Part shown: positions 8,497 through 15,788 of the stretch, one piece after another
Layout of the letters: each line of letters opens with the position of its first letter
Position numbering within the stretch: the first letter of the stretch is position 1
Source of the DNA: Acinetobacter sp. Marseille-Q1618
GTDB taxonomy: Bacteria > Pseudomonadota > Gammaproteobacteria > Pseudomonadales > Moraxellaceae
NCBI RefSeq assembly: GCF_902809855.1
Contig: NZ_CADDWJ010000001.1
Span: forward strand, 496,001 to 560,000
Length of the DNA: 64,000 nt
Reading direction: 5' to 3'
Program-made: the position numbers and the translations under genes
The notes under the pieces: generated by a model
The model's database searches: none
What the model was told of the DNA's origin: nothing
What the model saw: the letters and a program-made list of their open reading frames with translations, nothing else

Positions 8497-8982
8497 GTGT
8501 TGTCTCAATCTATGCAATATTCATTTAAACTCAGCCTTAGCAATGAACAAGATACTCAAAAATTAGCCAGTATTTTGGCGCAAAATTTTGCTCAAGGTGT
8601 AATTTATTTGATTGGTGATTTGGGGGTAGGGAAAACCACATTAACGCGTTATTGGCTACAAAAACTCGGTCATCAAGGGGCTGTAAAAAGTCCCACATAT
8701 ACACTGGTTGAACCTTATAAAATTCAAGGAAAAGAAGTTTTTCATTTTGATTTATATCGTTTAAATGACCCTTATGAACTTGAATTAATGGGAATTCGAG
8801 ACTATTTAGATATTGAAAATGCACTTTTTTTGTTTGAGTGGCCATCCAAAGGTGGTGATGAAATTCCTCAAGCTGATATTATTTTAAATATTTTAAAAAC
8901 CGATGATGAAGAGATGCGAGAGGTCATCATTGAGTTAAATGATGCAGCATTTTATACACAATTACAGGAAAATTACGCATAG
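8497..8982 (+). CDS. tsaE: tRNA threonylcarbamoyladenosine biosynthesis ATPase TsaE
   Basis: The 161-residue P-loop protein has Walker A GDLGVGKTT (residues 40-48), then the TsaE signatures SPTYTLVEPY and HFDLYRL, and FEWPSKG. TsaE works with TsaB and TsaD to make t6A37 on ANN-decoding tRNAs. The start is uncertain: GTG 8497, TTG 8500 or ATG 8512 are possible, with no clear ribosome binding site. It lies just upstream of mutL, an order seen in many gammaproteobacteria. Confidence 0.9.
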   Translation: MLSQSMQYSFKLSLSNEQDTQKLASILAQNFAQGVIYLIGDLGVGKTTLTRYWLQKLGHQGAVKSPTYTLVEPYKIQGKEVFHFDLYRLNDPYELELMGIRDYLDIENALFLFEWPSKGGDEIPQADIILNILKTDDEEMREVIIELNDAAFYTQLQENYA

Positions 8983-8990
8983 GTTTTGGC

Positions 8991-11000
8991 ATGTCGACAG
9001 TAGAATTAAGCCAAAAAAGAATTCATACCTTACATCCTGCGCTTGCCAACCAGATTGCGGCAGGTGAGGTGATTGAACGCCCATCTTCTGTGGTCAAAGA
9101 ATTATTAGAAAATTCAATTGATGCGGGTGCAACTGAGCTCATTGTTAGAATAGCCAATGGTGGCAGTACCTTAATAGAAATTATTGATAATGGACAAGGT
9201 ATTCATCCTGAAGACTTAGCGCTGTCGGTGACAAGACATGCAACCAGTAAAATTCAAACCGCAGATGATTTACACGCCATTGTGAGTTTAGGTTTTCGTG
9301 GTGAAGCCTTGGCTTCCATCGCTGCTGTTTCACGTCTGACGCTAAGCAGTAGCCAAGATGAATCTGGTGTCGGTTATCAAGTTGAAGTCAATGGTACGGC
9401 ATTTGATCACCAAGAGATTCAAGCTGTAGCTGCTCAAAAAGGAACACATATTCGGGTACAGGATTTATTTTTTAATGTACCTGCACGGCGTAAGTTTTTG
9501 AAGAAACCCAATACTGAGTTTGGGCATATTGAAGAAATCGTTAGACGTTTGGCTTTAACCCATTTTGATATTCGTTTTGTGTTAGAACATAACGAGAATA
9601 TTCGCTTGAATCTTCCGATTGCAGACAGTGGGGAATTACGCTTTCAACGTGTACAACAACTTTTGGGTCGTCAATTTACTGAAAATGCGTATTGGATCGA
9701 TGCCGATAGTATCAGTATGCGTTTAACAGGGTGGCTCGGTCATCCTTCTGATGCACGTGCGCAAGCAGATTTACAATATGTTTATGTGAATGGGCGTATT
9801 GTTAAAGATAAAACCATTTCCCATGCGCTGCGTATGGCGTATGATGGTATTTTGCATGGACATCAACACGCAGCATATTTGTTATTTTTAGAAGTTGATC
9901 CTGAAAATATTGATGTCAATGTACATCCGACCAAACATGAGATTCGCTTTTTAAATCAACGTGAAGTGCATGAGTTTGTTCGCCATTTTGCTAAAGATAC
10001 TTTAGCGCAATTTCAAACAGCAACTGCTGATTTATCTAGTGCAATGAAAACAGAGCAAGCAGCAACTGATTTGCAAGTTGCTCAACCGCGTTATCAAGAA
10101 CAATTTCAATTACATCGAGATACAACTACTTCACAAACACCACAGGGAAATAGCCTAAGTCAGCAAGGTGATCATTCTCCGCCTGAGCCTGAGGTATTGA
10201 CTGATTTTAGTTCAAATCAACCGCAAAGCGTGCACTATCAAGCGCAACAGCAATATCGTAGTACCCCGCAGCTCAATAATGCTTTAAAAAGTTATCTTGC
10301 GCCTTTACGTGAAGTTTCTCATCAGAATGAAGCTCAGGAAGCTTTGTCTGATCAAGCTTCATATGACCAATCCGTTGCAGCGTTAAATGCAGTTAAAGCA
10401 GTACAGGTAGATGAATATCCTTTAGGTGTTGCCATTGCGCAGCTACACGGTATTTATATTTTGGCGCAAAATACTGAAGGTTTGATCATTGTCGATATGC
10501 ATGCTGCACATGAACGTATTTTGTTACAGCAAATGAAAATGGCGTGGGATAAACCTGAGTTTTGGACATCACAACAATTGTTAATTCCCAAAGTGATTTC
10601 TATCACTCGCATGCAAGCCACACGGATTGAAGAATTAAAGCCACAATTGGAACGCTTAGGCTTAGACATTGACCAATATGGCGATGAACAAGTGATCGTT
10701 CGTGGTGTGCCTGCGATTTTGCATAAAGCTGATTTTGCGGCACTTGTACCAGAATTATTAAATGATTTAGATCCAAATGATGAAGCGCAAGCTCTGCAAC
10801 AAAAGCGAGATCATATTTTGGCTGGTATGGCTTGTCATGGTGCGGTACGTGCGCATCGCATGCTAAGTTTGTCCGAAATGAATGCCTTGCTGCGTCAAAT
10901 GGAACAAACTGAATTTGCCAGTCAGTGTAATCATGGTCGCCCGACTTGGCGAGCATTTCCATTGACACAATTAGATAAATTATTTGCTCGAGGAGAGTAG
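8991..11000 (+). CDS. mutL: DNA mismatch repair protein MutL
   Basis: The 669-residue protein has an N-terminal GHKL ATPase (catalytic Glu37 in VVKELLENSIDAG, DNGQGI at 66-71, GFRGEAL at 101-107), a Gln-rich linker (about 340-470) and a C-terminal dimerisation domain. MutL couples MutS mismatch recognition to strand incision. The C-terminal motif DMHAAHER (502-509) and ACHGAVRAHR plus CNHGRPTW match endonuclease-type MutL, but the last acidic position of DQHA(X)2E(X)4E is Gln513. It starts 9 bases after tsaE and is followed directly by miaA. Confidence 0.95.
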   Translation: MSTVELSQKRIHTLHPALANQIAAGEVIERPSSVVKELLENSIDAGATELIVRIANGGSTLIEIIDNGQGIHPEDLALSVTRHATSKIQTADDLHAIVSLGFRGEALASIAAVSRLTLSSSQDESGVGYQVEVNGTAFDHQEIQAVAAQKGTHIRVQDLFFNVPARRKFLKKPNTEFGHIEEIVRRLALTHFDIRFVLEHNENIRLNLPIADSGELRFQRVQQLLGRQFTENAYWIDADSISMRLTGWLGHPSDARAQADLQYVYVNGRIVKDKTISHALRMAYDGILHGHQHAAYLLFLEVDPENIDVNVHPTKHEIRFLNQREVHEFVRHFAKDTLAQFQTATADLSSAMKTEQAATDLQVAQPRYQEQFQLHRDTTTSQTPQGNSLSQQGDHSPPEPEVLTDFSSNQPQSVHYQAQQQYRSTPQLNNALKSYLAPLREVSHQNEAQEALSDQASYDQSVAALNAVKAVQVDEYPLGVAIAQLHGIYILAQNTEGLIIVDMHAAHERILLQQMKMAWDKPEFWTSQQLLIPKVISITRMQATRIEELKPQLERLGLDIDQYGDEQVIVRGVPAILHKADFAALVPELLNDLDPNDEAQALQQKRDHILAGMACHGAVRAHRMLSLSEMNALLRQMEQTEFASQCNHGRPTWRAFPLTQLDKLFARGE

Positions 11001-11006
11001 TTGTTC

Positions 11007-11951
11007 ATGTCAAATCAATTGCCTGTTATCAATTTAATGGGACCTACTGCAAGCGGTAAAACTGCTTTGGCATGTGAACTCTATGAGCGTGGTGATGTAG
11101 AGCTGATTTCAGTTGATTCTGCATTGGTGTATCAAGATATGGATATTGGCACTGCCAAGCCCACCAAAGCTGAACAACAGCAATATCCTCACCATTTAAT
11201 TGATATTATTACACCTTTACAGGTTTATTCTGCTGCAGAATTTGTTGAAGATGCATGTAATTTAATTGATCAAATACATGCGCGTGGCAAAATGCCCGTA
11301 TTGGTGGGTGGAACTATGCTTTATTTCAAAGCATTGCTGGAAGGCTTATCTTCAAACCTACCTAGTGCCGATTATGCTGTGCGCGCAGAAATCGAGGCGA
11401 AAGGAGAGGCCAAAGGCTGGCAAGCCGTGTATGAGGAATTAAAAGCAGTTGATCCACTTGCAGGTGAAAAATTTAAAGTCAGTGATAAGCAGCGTATTAT
11501 TCGTGCTTTAGAAGTTTACAAATTGACAGGGCAAGCAATTACAAAACTACAAGCAGAACAACCCAAAAATGTTGCATACCGTTACAGTTTTCATAATTAT
11601 GCTTTATTGCCTGATCGGGTAGAATTACATCAAAGAATTGAGATTCGTTTGAAAAATATGTGGAAAATCGGTTTTTTAAATGAAGTTGAAAATTTGATTG
11701 AAAAATATGATCTAAACGATAATTTGCCTTCAGCTCGTTCTGTTGGCTATCGTCAAGCTTTGGATTATCTTAAAAATAGTGACAGAAGTCTTAAAAGTAA
11801 GCAAGAAATGGAGGATAAAGCGTTATACGCGACACGACAATTAGCAAAACGTCAATACACTTGGTTGAGATCTTTGCAAGAATCCCACCAATTTAAAACC
11901 TATTTGACTATAAAGCAAGCTCAAGAAGACTTGCGAAACTTATATGGATAA
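11007..11951 (+). CDS. miaA: tRNA dimethylallyltransferase MiaA
   Basis: The 314-residue protein has the P-loop GPTASGKT (residues 12-19), [16 protein letters not shown] and [15 protein letters not shown], all diagnostic of MiaA. It transfers dimethylallyl to A37 of tRNAs reading UNN codons. The ATG at 11007 is chosen, with AGGAG 11 bases upstream; a TTG at 11001 is possible. It follows mutL by 6 bases and precedes hfq, a conserved gammaproteobacterial order. Confidence 0.95.
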   Translation: MSNQLPVINLMGPTASGKTALACELYERGDVELISVDSALVYQDMDIGTAKPTKAEQQQYPHHLIDIITPLQVYSAAEFVEDACNLIDQIHARGKMPVLVGGTMLYFKALLEGLSSNLPSADYAVRAEIEAKGEAKGWQAVYEELKAVDPLAGEKFKVSDKQRIIRALEVYKLTGQAITKLQAEQPKNVAYRYSFHNYALLPDRVELHQRIEIRLKNMWKIGFLNEVENLIEKYDLNDNLPSARSVGYRQALDYLKNSDRSLKSKQEMEDKALYATRQLAKRQYTWLRSLQESHQFKTYLTIKQAQEDLRNLYG

Positions 11952-12042
11952 AGCAAAATTTACCTACTATCTTTTTTATAAATTTTAATTGAAAAATAAA
12001 GATAGTTTTTGCGCTGATTTTTAAAATTTTTTGGAGTATAAA

Positions 12043-12558
12043 ATGTCTAAAGGTCAAACTTTACAAGATCCGTTCTTAAATTCTCTCCGTAAAGAACGCA
12101 TTCCAGTTTCTATCTTTCTTGTAAACGGTATTAAGCTACAAGGTCATATTGAGTCATTTGACCAATATGTAGTGTTATTGAAAAACACTGTAAGCCAAAT
12201 GGTTTATAAGCATGCGATTTCTACTGTTGTTCCTGCACGCAATCCACGTCCAGCAGGCGCTCCAGCAGGTGCGGCTGGTCAAACTGCTGGCGGCTTTGGT
12301 GGTCAAGGTGGCTTTGGTGGTAACCAAGGTGGCTTCGGTGGTCAAGGTGGCTTTGGTGGTCAAGGTGGCTTTGGTGGTCAAGGTGGCTTTGGTGGTCAAG
12401 GTGGCTTTGGTGGTAACCAAGGTGGCTTTGGTGGTCAAGGTGGCTTTGGTGGTCAAGGCGGCTTCGGCGGTCAAGGCGGCTTCGGTGGTCAATCAGGCGC
12501 TGGTTTCGAAGGTGAAACTAAGTTTGAAGATTCACAAGATGATGAAAATAATCGTTAA
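12043..12558 (+). CDS. hfq: RNA chaperone Hfq with long glycine-rich C-terminus
   Basis: The 171-residue protein starts with the Sm-like Hfq core: [22 protein letters not shown] (Sm1) and the Sm2 motif VYKHAISTV. After residue 66 comes an Ala/Gly linker, eleven GGFGG(N)Q repeats and an acidic tail ([10 protein letters not shown]). E. coli Hfq has 102 residues. Acinetobacter and Moraxella Hfq proteins are known for such glycine-rich tails. Hfq pairs small RNAs with mRNAs, and the tail probably modulates RNA release or assembly. The start at 12043 follows TGGAG by six bases; the longer frame from TTG 12031 is not used. A strong terminator follows. Confidence 0.95.
   Translation: MSKGQTLQDPFLNSLRKERIPVSIFLVNGIKLQGHIESFDQYVVLLKNTVSQMVYKHAISTVVPARNPRPAGAPAGAAGQTAGGFGGQGGFGGNQGGFGGQGGFGGQGGFGGQGGFGGQGGFGGNQGGFGGQGGFGGQGGFGGQGGFGGQSGAGFEGETKFEDSQDDENNR
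12289..12492 (+). repeat. Tandem 18/21-bp repeats encoding GGFGG(N)Q in hfq
   Basis: Eleven in-frame units of about 18 bases (two are 21 bases, adding Asn) encode the Hfq tail. Most units are nearly identical at DNA level (ggtggctttggtggtcaa), so slippage can change copy number without breaking the frame. Long open frames on the other strand and in frame +2 here are artefacts of the repeat. Confidence 0.9.
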
Positions 12559-12601
12559 TTCATGATTATTGTATGAATTAAGCTTTTTAATTCATGTGTT
12601 G

Positions 12602-12632
12602 AAAATGGGTACTTTTAGAGTACCCATTTTTT
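12602..12632 (+). terminator. Rho-independent terminator of miaA-hfq
   Basis: An 11-bp perfect stem (AAAATGGGTAC / GTACCCATTTT) with a 7-base loop ends in a T run, 44 bases after the hfq stop. Confidence 0.85.
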
Positions 12633-12930
12633 ATGTATTGAAAATAGTCATAAAACTCATTATAGAAGAAGATATAACTAAAAGCACAGAGGGCTTGTTC
12701 GATCTCATTGCTTTCAACTTTGTTAGAGCTGAGAATATCCTCAAAAGATGAAAATGAGAATTTGATTCTACTTTGTCAAGAAAAACAGTTAGATGTGTGG
12801 TTAAAATCTTTTGAATAATCTACGAAAATGAACTATAAGTAATTGTTTAAAAATAAAAAGTTGGTCTTGTGCTTTTAAAAGTATGAGGTCTTAATCAAAT
12901 GAATAAAACTATTTAATTAAAGGACAAAAA
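12633..12930. other. Intergenic stretch, possible decayed reading frame
   Basis: No recognisable gene lies here. On the + strand, 12678-12818 is open for 46 codons and ends in a plausible C-terminus (QEKQLDVWLKSFE, stop TAA), but it has no start codon. It may be the tail of a lost gene. Otherwise nothing is seen except AT-rich DNA and the ribosome binding site (AAAGGAC) of the next gene. Confidence 0.3.
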
Positions 12931-13509
12931 ATGTCATTAGGTGCAATTTATTTGTGGGAACCTGAAATTTTTACAGGGCAAATTCCTTCATTGAATGAAT
13001 CTGAGCGCGCAGCTTATGAGTTATACCAACAGCATCGAGATACAACTGCGGTGGGTAAAAAGTTGCAAGATTGGGCGGAATATATGGTTCAAAAAGTTAC
13101 CCATTCTGACTACAGCGAATATTTTTCAAAGGAAGTTCAGCAGTGGTGTATTGATTTACAGCATGGCCTCACAGCTGAGCCATGTGCGATATTAGAATTA
13201 GAACATTTTGATATTGTTGCACAGGGCGATGCTTTATACAGGGTATTTTATGAGGCAGTTCAGTATTCAGGGGTTGGTTTTTATGAACCACGCTTTTCAG
13301 TGTGGGGAAATAGTGCTGTACAAGTCCCTGATCAAGCAGTCACAGCTGTTTTAACATCTTTTTTAAAACCACTGAGTACTGAGCAACAGTCTTTTGAGCT
13401 AGACAAAATTGAAGCACCTCGCAATATAAAGAAAGCGGAAGAATTGTTTAAGTTATGGTGTTTACATCATCCTATTTTAAAAAAATCTAGAGTTACATCG
13501 ATTCTATAG
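12931..13509 (+). CDS. Hypothetical protein, probably frameshifted near its C-terminus
   Basis: The 192-residue product belongs to no family I recognise. It begins MSLGAIYLWEPEIF and is soluble-looking, with several Trp residues. AAAGGAC precedes the ATG. The frame runs through an A7 tract at 13479-13485, after which it ends quickly (KKSRVTSIL). Reading with six As instead continues as ILKNLELHRFYSKYDF and EPRWNEPDAETS straight into the frame of the next ORF. The gene is therefore likely frameshifted, or A7 slippage produces a longer form. Function is unknown. Confidence 0.6.
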   Translation: MSLGAIYLWEPEIFTGQIPSLNESERAAYELYQQHRDTTAVGKKLQDWAEYMVQKVTHSDYSEYFSKEVQQWCIDLQHGLTAEPCAILELEHFDIVAQGDALYRVFYEAVQYSGVGFYEPRFSVWGNSAVQVPDQAVTAVLTSFLKPLSTEQQSFELDKIEAPRNIKKAEELFKLWCLHHPILKKSRVTSIL

Positions 13510-13573
13510 CAAATATGATTTTATTGAACCGCGCTGGAATGAACCTGATGCCGAAACCTCTATAAATAGTGGG

Positions 13574-14179
13574 ATGCGATATTTTATATTTATTAATAAA
13601 AAACAAAATATTTTTTACCAATTAAAATTTTCTCTCAAGAGTTTAAGTAAATTTCCAAACATTGATTTGACTTTGGATCTTACAAATCATTTCTTAACAG
13701 AGGAAATGAAACATAAATTTGCGAAGAAACTTAAAATTAGAATAGATATTGTAGATATTAGAGATACTACACAAAAGTTATCTGGCGCTGAAAAATTTTA
13801 TCCATTAGAGTTTGATACAAATTATAAATGGGAAAGCAGCTATGGGGTCAAAAATTTCTTAGTAGAGTTTGACCGTTTTATCAAATTGTTACACCAGCAT
13901 TTTGCAGATGGTAATTTAAACAGTCTACAAACTTGGGCTTATGGGGATAATATTGATAATATCCTAGTGCAAATGCATTGGTCACAGGAACTTATGATTA
14001 TTGCACTTGGCTTAGATCAGGATTATCTAGAAAAACGTTATCAATATCATTGTGAAATTCTTGGTAATGAAAAAAGAGACTCAGAACTTCAATATTTAAA
14101 AGACAGTTATGCAGAGTATAAAATATTAATGAGTCTTGTTGAAGAGGCGGGTACTGCATTAGCTCCTTATCGGAAATGA
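13574..14179 (+). CDS. Hypothetical protein, possibly the continuation of the upstream ORF
   Basis: The 201-residue product, with no family recognised, starts MRYFIFINKKQN and is mostly polar and helical toward the end. The reading frame is open well before the ATG at 13574, back past 13511, so it could be the C-terminal part of one protein of about 415 aa if the A7 tract at 13479-13485 were A6. As an independent gene it has only a weak GTGGG ribosome site. No signal peptide is seen. Confidence 0.55.
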   Translation: MRYFIFINKKQNIFYQLKFSLKSLSKFPNIDLTLDLTNHFLTEEMKHKFAKKLKIRIDIVDIRDTTQKLSGAEKFYPLEFDTNYKWESSYGVKNFLVEFDRFIKLLHQHFADGNLNSLQTWAYGDNIDNILVQMHWSQELMIIALGLDQDYLEKRYQYHCEILGNEKRDSELQYLKDSYAEYKILMSLVEEAGTALAPYRK

Positions 14180-14420
14180 GTGGGTTAAATTTTTGGTAAT
14201 GTTCTAAGGTAGTGTTTTAAATTTTATGCCAGTTAAATCTATGAATAGAGAAACTAAAAATACATAAATTAAGTTCTCTATGTTTTCAAGGCTTCATGAC
14301 ATTTAAGTGGTGGGTGAAATATGGTCAGCATACTTTTTGAAATAGCATTACTCTTTTCAAGCTATTCTTTAAAAAGTATAGGATGATTAAGCAGTTTAAT
14401 TATATGTGACTATTTTTATA

Positions 14421-14450
14421 AAAAAACCAGTCAATTAAGACTGGTTTTTT
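14421..14450. terminator. Bidirectional terminator between the hypothetical gene and surA
   Basis: A 12-bp perfect stem (AAAAAACCAGTC / GACTGGTTTTTT) with a 6-base loop has A and T runs on both sides. It lies 18 bases beyond the surA stop on the minus strand and also closes the plus-strand genes. The remainder of 14180-14420 shows no gene. Confidence 0.85.
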
Positions 14451-14468
14451 GTTGCTTGTCTTATAGAT

Positions 14469-15788
14469 TTATTGAGGCTGATAACTTTTATCATCTAAAC
14501 TTTTATCTTTGATTTCAACATAGGTATTGGCACGTAGTTCACGCAACCAACCATCGAGTTCAGAGTCGAATTGACGTTCACCTAAAATTTGACGTGCCAT
14601 ACGTTTTTGATATTCATTGGTCATGTCTTGTTTACGAATATCTTGGACTTTCAAGATGTGCCAACCAAACTGAGTTTCAAACGGTTGACTAATTTCGCCA
14701 GCAGGGGTGTTTTGCATTACTTTATCAAACTCAGGTACCATCATACCTGGACTCACCCAACCTAAACTTCCACCATCACGTGCCGAACCTGGGTCATTTG
14801 AATAAGTTGCAGCAAGAGTTGCAAAGTCATCGCCTGCTTTTAAGCGATTATAAATACTTTCAATACTTTGTTTGGCATTTTCAGGTGTTACGACTTCAGA
14901 AGGTTTAATCAGGATATGGCGTGTTTCGTATTGAGTCACCAGTGCTTTTTGCTCATTGCCTTTACGTTCAATTAGTTTGAGCACATGAATACCATCTTGT
15001 GCTTTGATTAAATCGGTGGTTTGTCCTGCACTGAGTGAACTGACTCGTGCCGCAAGATCTGCTGGGATGGCAGAAAGTGGGCGAAAGCCCATGTCAGCAC
15101 CTTCAACCTTAACTTTATCTTGACTAAACTTTTGCTCTAATGCTTTCACATCATTGTTGCTATTTAGCTCAGTCTTAATTTGTTTTGCTGTATTTTCAAG
15201 TTCGCTGGCACTCGCATCACCTGAGATACGCACGTGAATAACATGCGCTTGGCTGCCAACAGCAGCTTGACCTTCAGGAGATTTAAGGAAGTTCTCTACA
15301 TCTTGATCAGAGATCTTAATACGAGACATGACTTGTTGCTGACGTAAACGTTGAATCAGTAAATCATCTGAAATACGATTACGTAAGCCTTCGTAAGTTC
15401 CTGGTGCCATCGCATCCAGTTTCTGTTGGAAAGCTTCAAGCGTGGTTACACCTGATTGATTAGCAACTTTCAGTACTGCATCATTCAAAGTCTTTTCATC
15501 AATTTTTAAATTGTAACGTTTAACTTGGTCAAGCTGAGCATTTTGTATGATTAATTGGTTTAAAATCTGACGTTGTAAAACCTGAGCGGGTGGAACTTCT
15601 TTCTTTTGTGCTTGCAGTTGGTGCGCAGCTTCAGCCATTCCTTGCTGTAAATCGCTTTTTAAAATTGCACGATCACCAACGACTGCAATCACTTGGTCAG
15701 TAGGTGCAGCAAATGTCGGCATTGATGAAGAAATGAATAGTGCTAATGCGCTAGCCTTAAAAAGTAGTTTTAAATTTTGCGTCTTCAT
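14469..15788 (-). CDS. surA: Periplasmic peptidyl-prolyl isomerase and chaperone SurA
   Basis: The 439-residue protein has a signal peptide (MKTQNLKLLFKASALALF...TFA, cleavage near residue 27), a SurA N-terminal chaperone domain with VGDRAILKSDLQQG, and two parvulin (PpiC) domains (about 180-280 and 290-390). The second carries the strong signature HILIKPSE ... SNDPGSARDGGSLGWVSPG. SurA escorts outer-membrane proteins, including LptD, to the BAM complex. The ATG at 15788 overlaps the lptD stop by one base, so the two are coupled. An upstream in-frame ATG at 15800 is less likely. Confidence 0.95.
   Translation of the reverse strand: MKTQNLKLLFKASALALFISSSMPTFAAPTDQVIAVVGDRAILKSDLQQGMAEAAHQLQAQKKEVPPAQVLQRQILNQLIIQNAQLDQVKRYNLKIDEKTLNDAVLKVANQSGVTTLEAFQQKLDAMAPGTYEGLRNRISDDLLIQRLRQQQVMSRIKISDQDVENFLKSPEGQAAVGSQAHVIHVRISGDASASELENTAKQIKTELNSNNDVKALEQKFSQDKVKVEGADMGFRPLSAIPADLAARVSSLSAGQTTDLIKAQDGIHVLKLIERKGNEQKALVTQYETRHILIKPSEVVTPENAKQSIESIYNRLKAGDDFATLAATYSNDPGSARDGGSLGWVSPGMMVPEFDKVMQNTPAGEISQPFETQFGWHILKVQDIRKQDMTNEYQKRMARQILGERQFDSELDGWLRELRANTYVEIKDKSLDDKSYQPQ

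Noticed and set aside
9325..9350. parS-like sequence TGTTTCACGT in mutL
   Set aside because: Only the left half matches the parS consensus; the right half diverges and it lies inside conserved coding sequence.
12175..12565. Long open frames on the minus strand and in frame +2 across hfq
   Set aside because: They consist of TTKATL-like and VVKVALV-like repeats created by the glycine repeat DNA in hfq; the real gene is on the plus strand in the Sm frame.
12569..12751. 60-aa ORF after hfq
   Set aside because: It reads straight through the hfq terminator hairpin, has no ribosome site and no protein character.
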